In this document: in pieces, positions 19,988-28,427 of the stretch
Layout: each line of letters opens with the position of its first letter
Position numbering within the stretch: the stretch's first letter is position 1
Source: Fulvimonas sp. R45
Lineage (GTDB): Bacteria; Pseudomonadota; Gammaproteobacteria; Xanthomonadales; Rhodanobacteraceae
Length of the DNA stretch: 46,897 nucleotides
Reading direction: 5' to 3'
Assembly: GCF_030504985.1 (NCBI RefSeq)
Contig: NZ_JASERU010000023.1
Span: 1-46,897, forward strand
The notes under the pieces: generated by a model
Told to the model about the DNA's origin: nothing
Database searches by the model: none
What the model saw: the letters and a program-made list of their open reading frames with translations, nothing else
Program-made: the position numbers and the translations under genes

Positions 19988-21859
19988 TCAGCGTTCCAGC
20001 AACACCCGGTTCATGCGCTGCACGAAGGCGGCCGGGTCGGGCAAGGCCGCGCCGGCGGCGATCTCGGCCTGCTCCAGCAGCAGCAGGGCCAGGTCCTTCG
20101 AGCGGCCCTCGTCGGCCTCGCCCTCCAGGCGCCTGAGCAGGGCATGCGCGGGATTGATCTCCAGCGTGGGCTTGCTCTCGGGCAGTTCCTGGCCGGCCTC
20201 GCGCAGCAGGCGCGCCAGGTGCGGGGCCATCTCGTAATCCGACAGCGCCAGGCAGGACGGCGAATCGGTGAGGCGCGCGGAAACCTTCACGTCGGCCACG
20301 CGGTCGCCGAGCAGCTCCCTGAGCTTCTTCAGCAGCGGCTCGGCGGCCCGGGTCGCCTCTTCCTGCTTCTGCTTGTCGGCCTCGTCCAGCGGCACCTCGC
20401 CCTTGGCCACGCTCCTGAGCTTCCTGCCCTCGTATTCGTCGAGGTTGCCCAGCATCCATTCGTCGATGCGGTCGGACATCAGCAGCACCTCGATGTCCTT
20501 CGCCCTGAAGGCTTCCAGCTGCGGGCTGCCGGCGGCGGCGGCGTAGCTGTCGGCGGTGACGTACCAGATGGCGTCCTGGCCGACCTTCATGCGGCCGATG
20601 TAGTCGTCCAGCGAAACCGCCTGCTTCGCGCCCTCGCCCCGGGTGGAGGCGAAACGCAGCAGCTTGGCGATGCGCTCGCGGTTGGCGTGGTCCTCGACGA
20701 CGCCTTCCTTGAGCGTGTTGCCGAAGGCCTTGTAGAAGGTGGCGAACTTCTCCGGCTCGTCCCTGGCCAGCTTCTCGATCAGGTCGAGCACGCGCTTCAC
20801 GCAGGCGCCCTTGATCCGCTCGAGCTGGCGGTTATGCTGCAGGATCTCGCGGCTGACGTTGAGCGGCAGGTCGTCGGCGTCGACCACGCCGCGCACGAAA
20901 CGCAGGTAGTTCGGCAGCAGTTCCTCGGCCGCGTCCATGATGAAGACGCGCTTGATGTACAGCTTCAGCCCCTTGCGCTCGTCGCGGCCGCCCATCATCA
21001 AGTCGAACGGCGGCTGCGCCGGCAGGTACAGCAGCGTGGTGAAGCTCTGGCTGCCCTCGACGCGGTTGTGGGTCCAGGCCAGCGGATCGTTGAAGTCGTG
21101 GCCGAGCGACTTGTAGAAGCCGATGTAGTCCGCGTCGCTGATCTCGCCCTTGGGCTTGGTCCAGAGCGCGGAAGCGGCGTTGACGGTCTCCCACTCGCCG
21201 GTGGGCTGGCCGTCCTGCTCCTTCGGCAGGCGGATCGGAAAGGCCACATGGTCGGAGTACTTGTGGATCAGCGAGGCCAGCTGCCAGCGCTTGAGGAACT
21301 CGTCCTCGTCGGCCTTCAGGTGCAGGATCACTGTGGTGCCGCGCTCCGCCAGCTCGACGGCTTCCAGCGCGTACTCGCCCTTGCCGTCGCTTTCCCACTT
21401 CACGCCCGCGTCGGTGGCCGCGCCGGCGCGGCGCGTGAGCACGGTGACCTTGTCGGCCACCACGAAGGCCGAGTAGAAGCCCACGCCGAACTGGCCGATC
21501 AGCCGCGCGTCGGCCTTCTGCTCGCCGCTCATCGCCTCCAGGAAGCGGCGCGTGCCGGAGCTGGCGATGGTGCCGATGTTCGCCACCACCTCGTCGCGGC
21601 TCATGCCGATGCCGTTGTCGCGTACGGTGACGGTGCGGGCCTTTTCGTCCCAGCTCACGTCGATGTGCAGCACGCCTTCGCCGCCCAGCAGGTCGGGGTT
21701 GGCGATCGATTCGAAACGCAGCTTGTCGCAGGCGTCGGAGGCGTTGGAGACCAGTTCGCGCAGGAAGATTTCCTTGTGCGAATACAGCGAGTGGGTGACC
21801 AGGTGCAGCACCTGGGCGACTTCGGCTTCGAACTTGCGGGTTTCGGTGGTTGCGTTCAT
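19988..21859 (-). CDS. htpG: Chaperone protein HtpG (Hsp90)
   Basis: Bacterial Hsp90, an ATP-driven dimeric chaperone for late folding of client proteins. The 623-residue product (E. coli: 624) has the GHKL ATPase: LRELVSNASDACDKLRF, DNGIGM and GQFGVGFYSAFVVA. The middle domain contains the SREILQHNRQLERIK segment with the catalytic-loop Arg, and a C-terminal dimerisation domain follows. Its TGA stop is the duplicated target triplet of MITE copy 2. Normally heat-shock controlled; no sigma-32 promoter was identified by eye. Confidence 0.98.
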   Translation of the reverse strand: MNATTETRKFEAEVAQVLHLVTHSLYSHKEIFLRELVSNASDACDKLRFESIANPDLLGGEGVLHIDVSWDEKARTVTVRDNGIGMSRDEVVANIGTIASSGTRRFLEAMSGEQKADARLIGQFGVGFYSAFVVADKVTVLTRRAGAATDAGVKWESDGKGEYALEAVELAERGTTVILHLKADEDEFLKRWQLASLIHKYSDHVAFPIRLPKEQDGQPTGEWETVNAASALWTKPKGEISDADYIGFYKSLGHDFNDPLAWTHNRVEGSQSFTTLLYLPAQPPFDLMMGGRDERKGLKLYIKRVFIMDAAEELLPNYLRFVRGVVDADDLPLNVSREILQHNRQLERIKGACVKRVLDLIEKLARDEPEKFATFYKAFGNTLKEGVVEDHANRERIAKLLRFASTRGEGAKQAVSLDDYIGRMKVGQDAIWYVTADSYAAAAGSPQLEAFRAKDIEVLLMSDRIDEWMLGNLDEYEGRKLRSVAKGEVPLDEADKQKQEEATRAAEPLLKKLRELLGDRVADVKVSARLTDSPSCLALSDYEMAPHLARLLREAGQELPESKPTLEINPAHALLRRLEGEADEGRSKDLALLLLEQAEIAAGAALPDPAAFVQRMNRVLLER

Positions 21860-21895
21860 GCGTGTGATATCCGATCTTGCGTTGATTGCCCTGCC

Positions 21896-22023
21896 GTCAT
21901 TTCGGCGCAGGCCGGAATCCAGTAGAGGTAGCGCCTCAAGTTTCGTGTGCTTCGCACGAGTACTTCACTGGATGACCAGACCTTCGTCTGTTGAAAAGCG
22001 CCTCCGGCCTGCGCCGGAATGAC
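21896..22023. repeat. GTCATTCCGG-type intergenic inverted repeat, copy 1
   Basis: The outer arms GTCATTTCGGCGCAGGCCGG and CCGGCCTGCGCCGGAATGAC form a near-perfect inverted repeat with about 90 bases between them. The inner right half shares a long run (CTGGATGAC..GACCT..CGTCTGTTGAAAAGCGCC) with the copy at 27354. It fills most of the space between htpG and htpX. Confidence 0.8.
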
Positions 22024-22033
22024 GGGCGAAAAC

Positions 22034-22930
22034 TCAGTTTGTCGCGTTGCGCAGCGCCGCGATGCGCTCTTCCAGCGGCGGGTGGCTCATGAACAGGCGC
22101 TGCAGGCCGGTGCCCATGCGGTCGGAGATGCCGAACGCGGCCAGCGTCTTCGGCAGCGTGTTCTCGCCGTGGTCGGCCTGCAGGCGCTGCAACGCGGAGA
22201 TCATCGCGCCGCGACCGGCCAGCTTCGCGCCGGCGGCGTCGGCATGGAACTCGCGCCAACGCGAGAAGGCCATCACGATCATCGAGGCGAACAGGCCGAA
22301 CACCACCTGCAGCACCATCACGGTGACGAAGTAGCCGATGCCGATGCCGCCGCGGTTGTCGTCGCGCCCGCCGGAGAGCCAGCTGTCCACCAGCCGCCCC
22401 ACGATGCGCGCGGCCAGGATCACCAGCGTGTTCAGCACGCCCTGGATCAGGGTCAGGGTCACCATGTCGCCGTTGGCGACGTGGCCGACCTCGTGGCCCA
22501 GCACCGCGGCCACCTGCTCGCGGTCCATCTGCTGCAGCAGGCCGGTGCTGACCGCCACCAGCGCGCTGTTCTTCGTCATGCCGGTGGCGAAGGCGTTCAT
22601 CTCCGGCGCGTCGTAGACCGCCACCTCGGGCATGCCGATGCCGGCGTTCTGCGCGTGATGGCGCACGATGTCGAGCAGCCAGCGTTCGGACTCGTTCTGC
22701 GGCTGTTCGATCACCCGCGCGCCGGTGGACATCTTCGCCATCCACTTGGACATGGCCAGCGAGATGAAGGCGCCGCCCATGCCGAACACCGCGGCGTAGA
22801 TCAGCAGCCCGGTGCTGCCGCCGAGGCCTTGCACGGCGGCGTAGCGGTCCACGCCAAGCAGGTGGCAGACGATGCTGAGCAGGAACAGGACGGCGAGGTT
22901 GGTGCCGATGAATAACGCGATACGACGCAT
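22034..22930 (-). CDS. htpX: Membrane zinc protease HtpX
   Basis: Heat-shock inner membrane metalloprotease that helps degrade misfolded membrane proteins. The 298-residue product (E. coli: 293) has two N-terminal membrane segments (about 4-25 and 35-55), the zinc motif HEVGH in VLGHEVGHVANGD, two further membrane segments, and the downstream E-F-H-A-D-A third-ligand region. ATG 22930 matches the family start MRRIALF; ATG 22951 would add 7 residues. It lies upstream of htpG on the same strand but separated by a repeat. Confidence 0.96.
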   Translation of the reverse strand: MRRIALFIGTNLAVLFLLSIVCHLLGVDRYAAVQGLGGSTGLLIYAAVFGMGGAFISLAMSKWMAKMSTGARVIEQPQNESERWLLDIVRHHAQNAGIGMPEVAVYDAPEMNAFATGMTKNSALVAVSTGLLQQMDREQVAAVLGHEVGHVANGDMVTLTLIQGVLNTLVILAARIVGRLVDSWLSGGRDDNRGGIGIGYFVTVMVLQVVFGLFASMIVMAFSRWREFHADAAGAKLAGRGAMISALQRLQADHGENTLPKTLAAFGISDRMGTGLQRLFMSHPPLEERIAALRNATN

Positions 22931-23188
22931 GGCTGTCTCTTTGGCAGTCACGGAAAAAGGGCGGACGAATGCCGTCCGGAGTGGGGATGGCGGCGCATCG
23001 TTTCAAGAGCCGGGCACCGCGTTCCCGGCCCGTCCCGCGGTCGGCCGCAGGCGTTCTTCACGTCTCCTCCACACTCGGGGATTCTCCGGCATTTGCCGAA
23101 AATGCGCATGCATCGCACAGCGGCGACCGGAGGTCTTCGCGTAGAGTAGCCGCACGCGTGACAGGTTCCGTCACACACAGGGGGCAAC

Positions 23189-23710
23189 ATGGGCATACTC
23201 GGGAAACTGTTCGGACAGAAAGACGATGCCGCGGATGGCGATGCCCGTGCCGCGCCTTCCGCGGACTCTGCGTCCCATCGCACCGTCCATTACGACCCCG
23301 CGCTGGTCGATTCGCTCAAGCGCGACCACAACGACCTCGTGGCGCTGTACCAGCGCATCGGCAAGCTGCTGCAGATCGAGCACTACGATGAGATCCGCGG
23401 CGAGCTGGTCAACTTCAAGACCCGGCTCGAGGCGCACATCCTCACCGAGAACGTGCGCTTCTACACCTACCTCGAGCAGAGCCTGTCCAACGACGCGCAC
23501 AATGCCGAGTTGATGCGCGACTTCCGGCGCGAGATGAACACCATTGCCCGCGGCGCGGTGAACTTCATCAAGAAGTACCAGGCGCCCGGGGTGTTCGACC
23601 ATCAGCTGCGGGCGGAGTTCTCCAAGGACTACGCGGCGGTGGGCGAGCTGCTCACCCAGCGCATCGGGCGCGAGGAAGCCAGCCTCTACCCGCTGTACCA
23701 GCCGGACTGA
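23189..23710 (+). CDS. Hemerythrin domain-containing protein
   Basis: A 173-residue soluble helical protein. A basic N-terminal leader (MGILGKLFGQKDD) and a linker precede a four-helix bundle with His/Glu positions of the hemerythrin type: LKRDHNDLVALYQRI, RLEAHILTENVRFYTYLEQ and a final GREEASLYPLY. Fewer His than in classical di-iron hemerythrins, so metal binding is uncertain. Possible roles are oxygen or NO sensing, or iron-sulfur repair. A -10-like TAGAGT at 23142 precedes it. Confidence 0.8.
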   Translation: MGILGKLFGQKDDAADGDARAAPSADSASHRTVHYDPALVDSLKRDHNDLVALYQRIGKLLQIEHYDEIRGELVNFKTRLEAHILTENVRFYTYLEQSLSNDAHNAELMRDFRREMNTIARGAVNFIKKYQAPGVFDHQLRAEFSKDYAAVGELLTQRIGREEASLYPLYQPD

Positions 23711-23769
23711 TCGCCGCCCGCCATGCCGTCCGCTCGCCAGCCGGCGCGCGGACGGGCAGACTGCGGCGG

Positions 23770-24636
23770 ATGGACTACCGCGGACGCTTCGCCCCCTCGC
23801 CCACCGGCCGGCTGCATGCCGGCTCGCTGGTCGCCGCCCTCGGCAGCTGGCTGTGCGCACGCCATGCCGGCGGCCGCTGGCTGCTGCGCATGGAGGACAT
23901 CGACCCGCCGCGCGAGGTGCCCGGCGCCGCCGCCGGCATCCTCGCCGCGCTGCCCGCCTTCGGCCTGGAAGCCGACGGGCCGGTGCTGTACCAGTCCACC
24001 CGCGACGCCGCCTACGACGACGCCCTCGCCCGCCTGCAGGCCGGCGGCCACGCCTTCCCGTGCTGGTGCAGCCGCAGCGACCTCGCCGCCGCCGGCGGCC
24101 TGCACCGCGACGGCCGCTGCGTGGCGCCGCCCGCGCCGGACCGGCCGCCGGCCTGGCGCCTGCGCGCGCCCGATGTCGAGGTCGCTTTCGACGACGGCGT
24201 GCAGGGGCCGCAGCGGCAGAACCTGCGCGAGGCCGTCGGCGACTTCGTGATCCGCCGCGTCGAAGGCTATTACGCCTACCAGCTGGCCTGCGTGGTGGAC
24301 GATGCCTTCCAGGGCGTCACCGAGGTCGTGCGCGGCAGCGACCTGCTCGACGCCACGCCGCGGCAGATCTGGCTGCAGCGCCTGCTGGGCCTGCCCACGC
24401 CGCGCTATCGCCACCTGCCGCTGGCGCTGGACGCCGCCGGACGCAAGCTGTCCAAGTCCGACGCCGCCCATCCGGTCGATCCCGCCGACCCGCTGCCCGC
24501 GCTGCGTCGCGCGCTGGCCTTCCTGGACGTGCCGGTACCGGCCGGGGCCACGCGTCCGGAGGAACTGCTGGCGCAGGCGCTGGAACGCTTCGACCCGTCC
24601 CGCCTGCCCGCCGGGGCCGGCCGCGCGGCATCGTGA
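23770..24636 (+). CDS. gluQ: Glutamyl-Q tRNA(Asp) synthetase
   Basis: Attaches glutamate to the queuosine base at position 34 of tRNA-Asp. The 288-residue product is a truncated class I GluRS catalytic domain without an anticodon-binding domain, as usual. It shows FAPSPTGRLHAGS with the HIGH-like H16-A-G-S19, zinc ligands C98-W-C100 and C117, and KLSKS (about residue 227) in place of KMSKS. ATG 23770 gives the family N-terminus. It precedes phaB but is not functionally linked to it. Confidence 0.95.
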   Translation: MDYRGRFAPSPTGRLHAGSLVAALGSWLCARHAGGRWLLRMEDIDPPREVPGAAAGILAALPAFGLEADGPVLYQSTRDAAYDDALARLQAGGHAFPCWCSRSDLAAAGGLHRDGRCVAPPAPDRPPAWRLRAPDVEVAFDDGVQGPQRQNLREAVGDFVIRRVEGYYAYQLACVVDDAFQGVTEVVRGSDLLDATPRQIWLQRLLGLPTPRYRHLPLALDAAGRKLSKSDAAHPVDPADPLPALRRALAFLDVPVPAGATRPEELLAQALERFDPSRLPAGAGRAAS

Positions 24637-24685
24637 AAGAAAACTTCGACGCGACGGTCATAACGCGCGATGATGATCCGGCCGG

Positions 24686-24709
24686 TCGTATGGATGGCCA
24701 TCCATACGA
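24686..24709. promoter_or_regulatory. Perfect 24-bp palindrome upstream of phaB
   Basis: Each 12-base half reads TCGTATGGATGG and its complement, with no spacer. It lies 33 bases before the phaB start, in the only non-coding stretch ahead of it. Symmetry and place suggest a dimer-bound operator; it would also fold into a hairpin in the mRNA leader. No T-run follows, so it is not a terminator. Confidence 0.6.
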
Positions 24710-24741
24710 TCCCACCCTTTCGCCAGCCCCAGGAGGCACGC

Positions 24742-25482
24742 ATGACGCAGCGCACGGCATTGATTACAGGCGGCACCGGCGGCATCGGTACCGCGATCGT
24801 GCGCAAGCTGGCCACCCAAGGCCATCGCGTGGCAACCAACTTCCGCGATGCCGCCCGCGCCGAGGCCTGGCGGCGGCAGATGGCCGACGAAGGCATCGCG
24901 GTGTGCATGGTGCGCGGCGACGTCTCCGACCCCGCCGATTGCGAGGCCATGGTCCGCGCCGTCGAGGAGCAATGCGGCCCGGTCGGCATCCTGGTCAACA
25001 ACGCCGGCATCACCCGCGACACCACCTTCCACAAGATGAGCTACCAGCAGTGGACCGACGTGGTGAACACCAACCTCAACGCCTGCTTCAACGTCACCCG
25101 CCCGGTGATCGAGGGCATGCGCGCGCGCAAGTGGGGCCGCATCGTGCAGATCAGCTCCATCAACGGCCAGAAGGGCCAGTATGGCCAGGCCAACTACGCC
25201 GCCGCCAAGGCCGGCATGCACGGCTTCACCATCTCGCTGGCGCAGGAGAACGCCCGCTTCGGCATCACCGTCAACACCGTCTCGCCCGGCTACGTGGGCA
25301 CCGACATGGTGATGGCGGTGCCGGAGGAGGTGCGCGAGAAGATCGTGGCGCAGATCCCCATCGGACGGCTGGGCAAGCCCGAGGAAATCGCCCACGCGGT
25401 GGCCTTCTTCCTGGGCGAGGAAGCCGCCTGGATCACCGGCGCCAACCTGGCCATCAACGGCGGGCATTACATGGGCTGGTAG
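24742..25482 (+). CDS. phaB: Acetoacetyl-CoA reductase PhaB
   Basis: Reduces acetoacetyl-CoA to (R)-3-hydroxybutyryl-CoA with NADPH in polyhydroxybutyrate synthesis. The 246-residue SDR enzyme has TGGTGGIG (residues 9-16), NNAG (86-89), catalytic S138/S139 and Y152-x3-K156. It matches PhaB in length and in detail (SINGQKGQYGQANYAAAKAG). The ribosome site AGGAGG sits well before ATG 24742. No phaA or phaC is next to it, so the pathway partners are elsewhere. FabG is the alternative, but the wording favours PhaB. Confidence 0.9.
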   Translation: MTQRTALITGGTGGIGTAIVRKLATQGHRVATNFRDAARAEAWRRQMADEGIAVCMVRGDVSDPADCEAMVRAVEEQCGPVGILVNNAGITRDTTFHKMSYQQWTDVVNTNLNACFNVTRPVIEGMRARKWGRIVQISSINGQKGQYGQANYAAAKAGMHGFTISLAQENARFGITVNTVSPGYVGTDMVMAVPEEVREKIVAQIPIGRLGKPEEIAHAVAFFLGEEAAWITGANLAINGGHYMGW

Positions 25483-25490
25483 CCTTTTGC

Positions 25491-25634
25491 ACCCTCTCCC
25501 CTTCGGCGAGAGGGTCGGGGTGAGGGACCAAGCTCGCGGTCCCCTTTCACGGAAACAGACGCTCTTGCCCGCGGCGAGGCGGGCACCCGCCCCTCATCCG
25601 CCCTGCGGGCACCTTCTCCCCGGCGGGGAGAAGG
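25491..25634. repeat. CCCTCTCCCC-type intergenic repeat, copy 1
   Basis: Two hairpins, CCCTCTCC/GGCGAGAGGG and CCTTCTCCCC/GGGGAGAAGG, flank a spacer, with GGGTCGGGGTGAGG and CCCCTCATCC next to them as a longer inverted pair. The same organisation occurs at 45350. It lies between convergent phaB and tcdA and may end transcription from both sides. Confidence 0.75.
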
Positions 25635-25650
25635 AAAAGCGCGAGAGGGG

Positions 25651-26436
25651 TCAATCGTGCAGCAGTTTCTCCATCACCTTCCCCACCGCCGCGAACGCGA
25701 ACGCGCCGGTGACGTGGGTGGCCGCGCCCAGCCCGCCGCCGCAGGCGAGGTTGAGCGCGTCGCCGCCGGGCGGGCGGGTGCCGCAGACGGTGCCGTCGGG
25801 CTGCGGGTACTGCACGTTCTGCAGCGAGTACACCGCCGGCACGCCGAAGTAGCGCTGCGGGCTGCGCGGGAAGTTGAAATCGCTGCGGAGCTTCTTGCGG
25901 ATCAGGCTGAACATCGCGTCGTGCTCGGTGCGCGAGAGGTCGCGCACGCGGATCTGGGTCGGGTCGGTGCGCCCGCCGGCCGAGCCCACGGTGACGATGG
26001 GCAGCTTGCGCCGGCGGCACCAGGCGATCATCTCCAGCTTCACGCGGAACGCGTCGCAGGCATCCAGCACCGCGTCGTAGCCCCGGTCGAGCAGTTCGTC
26101 CAGCGTGGCCGTGGTGAGGAAGCGTTCGATCGCCTCCAGCCGCAGCGCCGGGTTGACCGCGTGCAGCCGCGCCGCCATCACGCCCACCTTGGGCTTGCCG
26201 TATTCGCCGTCCAACGCGTGCAGCTGGCGGTTGGTGTTGGACACGCACACCTCGTCGGCGTCGACCAGGGTGAGCCGCCCCACCCCGCTGCGCGCCAGCG
26301 CCTCGGCCGCCCACGAGCCCACGCCGCCCACGCCCACCACGCACACGTGCGCGCACGCCAGCCTCGCCACGCTGCCGGCGCCGTACAGGCGCTCGACGCC
26401 GGCGAAGCGTTCGGCGTTGGATTCGGTGCCGCTCAT
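25651..26436 (-). CDS. tcdA: tRNA threonylcarbamoyladenosine dehydratase
   Basis: ATP-dependent cyclisation of t6A to ct6A at tRNA position 37. The 261-residue E1/ThiF-fold protein has the nucleotide-binding GVGGVGSW, LVDADEVCVSNTNRQ (adenylation contacts) and LDACDAFRVKL. A hydrophobic C-terminal region follows (THVTGAFAFAAVGKVMEKLL), as in CsdL/TcdA. ATG 26436 is used since homology starts at MSGTESNAERF. It is divergent from the cytochrome gene. Confidence 0.93.
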   Translation of the reverse strand: MSGTESNAERFAGVERLYGAGSVARLACAHVCVVGVGGVGSWAAEALARSGVGRLTLVDADEVCVSNTNRQLHALDGEYGKPKVGVMAARLHAVNPALRLEAIERFLTTATLDELLDRGYDAVLDACDAFRVKLEMIAWCRRRKLPIVTVGSAGGRTDPTQIRVRDLSRTEHDAMFSLIRKKLRSDFNFPRSPQRYFGVPAVYSLQNVQYPQPDGTVCGTRPPGGDALNLACGGGLGAATHVTGAFAFAAVGKVMEKLLHD

Positions 26437-26568
26437 GCGCGGCCACCGCGGGCCGTATGCGGGTGATGAAGGCTCATGGGCTCTGCGTGCCGCCAATCAG
26501 GGGGCGGTCATTTTACCCCGCGCACGGCTGGGTTATCCTCGACCGTCCCGTCCTGTCGAGGCAACTGC

Positions 26569-26958
26569 ATGCGCGCGGCTCTCCTGATCCTGCTCGGCCT
26601 GGTCATCGGCGTCATCGGCACGGTGCCGGTGATGAACGCGCTGGACGCACGCAACCCGATGCCCAAGGCGGTGATGACCACCATGGGCTTCCACATGCAC
26701 CAGCTGCAGGGCGCGCTGAAGGCGCAGCGCTGCGAAGGCGCGGTGGTGCAGGAGCAGCTGCAGCACATGCAGGTGATCGCCAGCGACATCCCCAACGCCT
26801 TCCCCGGCGCGCCGCAACCGTTCCTGGACCATGCCGCCAAGCTGCGCAGCGCGCTGCAGTCGGCCGTGCAGGCCGCGCCGACCGATTGCCCCTCGCTGGC
26901 CGCCGCGCTGAAGCCGGTCGGCGCCGCCTGCCAGGACTGCCACCGCGAATACCGCTGA
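26569..26958 (+). CDS. Cytochrome c'-like protein with C-terminal CxxCH
   Basis: A 129-residue exported or membrane-anchored protein. An N-terminal hydrophobic segment (residues 3-22) precedes a helical region, and a single heme c motif C121-Q-D-C-H125 stands six residues from the end. Late CxxCH in a helical bundle is the layout of cytochrome c' (four-helix, high-spin, NO-binding), but the protein is shorter at the front than typical members. Two more Cys (55 and 107) could form a disulfide. ATG 26569 starts the signal segment; a -10-like TATCCT is at 26534. Confidence 0.7.
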   Translation: MRAALLILLGLVIGVIGTVPVMNALDARNPMPKAVMTTMGFHMHQLQGALKAQRCEGAVVQEQLQHMQVIASDIPNAFPGAPQPFLDHAAKLRSALQSAVQAAPTDCPSLAAALKPVGAACQDCHREYR

Positions 26959-26962
26959 ACCG

Positions 26963-27265
26963 CTACAGCTTCACCTTGCCCCGCAGCACCTGCCAGTACA
27001 TCACCCAGTCGCCCATCAGGCTCCAGAGCGGATGGCGGAACGTGGCCGGGCGGTTCTTCTCATAGGCGAAATGCCCGACCCAGGCGAAGCCGTAACCCGC
27101 CACCGGCGCCAGCCACAGCCACGCCCACCGGCCGGTGGCGATGGCCAGCACCACCGCCAGCAGCACCAGCGTGCTGCCCGCGAAGTGCAGCCGCCGGCAA
27201 CGGCGGTCGCGGTGCTCGCCGAGGTAGTACGGGTAGAACTCGCGGAAGCTGGCGAACTCGGTCAT
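26963..27265 (-). CDS. DUF962 / Mpo1-like small membrane protein
   Basis: A 100-residue protein with FREFYPYYLGEHRDRRCRRLHFAGS, a central pair of membrane segments (about 28-45 and 50-65) and GHFAYEKNRPATFRHPLWSLMGDW. These are the conserved blocks of the DUF962/YGL010w family, whose yeast member Mpo1 is an Fe-dependent dioxygenase of 2-hydroxy fatty acids. The H-x-x-x-x-N-x-P pattern is intact. It is convergent with the cytochrome gene with 4 bases between. Bacterial function is unproven. Confidence 0.85.
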   Translation of the reverse strand: MTEFASFREFYPYYLGEHRDRRCRRLHFAGSTLVLLAVVLAIATGRWAWLWLAPVAGYGFAWVGHFAYEKNRPATFRHPLWSLMGDWVMYWQVLRGKVKL

Positions 27266-27353
27266 GTGGGTTCTCCTAGGTCGTCCGGGTTGAACGAGGG
27301 GGTCGACGAGGCGTGCCCATGCCCCCAGTCTGCGCTACACGACTCACCAGCGC

Positions 27354-27469
27354 GTCATGCCGGCGAAGGCCGGAATCCAGCAGCGATCACCCCTGCTCGG
27401 GCCAGTACGGTCACTGGATGACCCGACCTCCGTCTGTTGAAAAGCGCCTCCGGCCTTCGCCGGAATGAC
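27354..27469. repeat. GTCATTCCGG-type intergenic inverted repeat, copy 2
   Basis: The arms GTCATGCCGGCGAAGGCCGG and CCGGCCTTCGCCGGAATGAC match the copy at 21896, with the paired change GCGCAGG to GCGAAGG on the left and CCTGCGC to CCTTCGC on the right. Most of the space between the DUF962 gene and pirin is this element; I see nothing else in 27266-27538. Confidence 0.8.
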
Positions 27470-27538
27470 GAGCCAAGGCGCGACGGCGGCAGGCCCGGCA
27501 AACCTGTTGAAGGCGTCCGACATGACCCGCTTCGTCCA

Positions 27539-28414
27539 TCAACGCTCCGGCAAGGGAATGAATTCCTCCTCGTCGCCGGCCACCGTGCCGAAGCGCTGCG
27601 CGCGCCAATCGGCCTTGGCCTGTTCGATGCGCTCGTTCGTGCTGGCGACGAAGTTCCACCACAGGTGCCGCTCGCCGTCCAGCGGCGCGCCGCCGAACAG
27701 CATCACGCGACTTGCTTCGCGGGCGTGCAGCGGCGGCGCCGGCGGGCCGGCCTGCACCGCCACCTGCCCGGCGGCGAGCTCCACCCCGCCCCATTCGAGC
27801 GCGCCTTCCGCCACGTGCACGCCGCGTTCGGCGTGTTCTTCCGGCAGGACCAGCTCGGCGCCCGCCTCCAGCCGCGCCTCGACGAAGAACATCGGCGCGA
27901 ACACCTTCACCGGCGACACCTGGCCGTAGGCGTTGCCGGCGATCAGCACCAGCTCGGCGCCTGGTCGCGCGATCTTCGGCAGCGCATCGGCGTCGTGGTG
28001 GTGGAAGGCCGGCGCCGTCTCCGCGTCGGCCTGCGGCAGCGCCACCCACACCTGCACGCCATGCATGCGCTGGCCGGCCGCGCGGGCTTCCGGCGGCGTG
28101 CGCTCGGAATGCACGATGCCGCGGCCGGCGGTCATCCAGTTCACCGCGCCCGGGCGGATGTCGGCCAGGCTGCCGAGGCTGTCGCGATGGCGGATGGTGC
28201 CGTCGAACAACCAGGTCACCGTGGCCAGGCCGATGTGCGGATGCGGCCGCACGTCCATGCCGCGGCCGGGCGCGAGGTCCACCGGTCCCATGTGGTCGTA
28301 GAACACGAACGGGCCGACGTGGCGCGCGTCCAGCACCGGCAGCAGCCGGCGCACGGTGAAGCCGTCGCCCAGGTCGTGCAGGCGTCCGTCGATGCGTTGC
28401 GGCGTGGCGTTCAT
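27539..28414 (-). CDS. Pirin family protein
   Basis: A 291-residue bicupin. The N-terminal cupin carries the metal ligands H58-x-H60 (RPHPHIGLATVTWLF) and H102-x-E104 (GIVHSER), as in pirins, some of which are quercetin 2,3-dioxygenases. ATG 28414 has GGAGGG upstream. It is the second gene of a pair with the flavin oxidoreductase (13-base gap), a pairing that suggests a role in redox handling of an aromatic or electrophilic compound; that role is inferred. Confidence 0.92.
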   Translation of the reverse strand: MNATPQRIDGRLHDLGDGFTVRRLLPVLDARHVGPFVFYDHMGPVDLAPGRGMDVRPHPHIGLATVTWLFDGTIRHRDSLGSLADIRPGAVNWMTAGRGIVHSERTPPEARAAGQRMHGVQVWVALPQADAETAPAFHHHDADALPKIARPGAELVLIAGNAYGQVSPVKVFAPMFFVEARLEAGAELVLPEEHAERGVHVAEGALEWGGVELAAGQVAVQAGPPAPPLHAREASRVMLFGGAPLDGERHLWWNFVASTNERIEQAKADWRAQRFGTVAGDEEEFIPLPER

Positions 28415-28427
28415 GGCGTGCCCTCCT

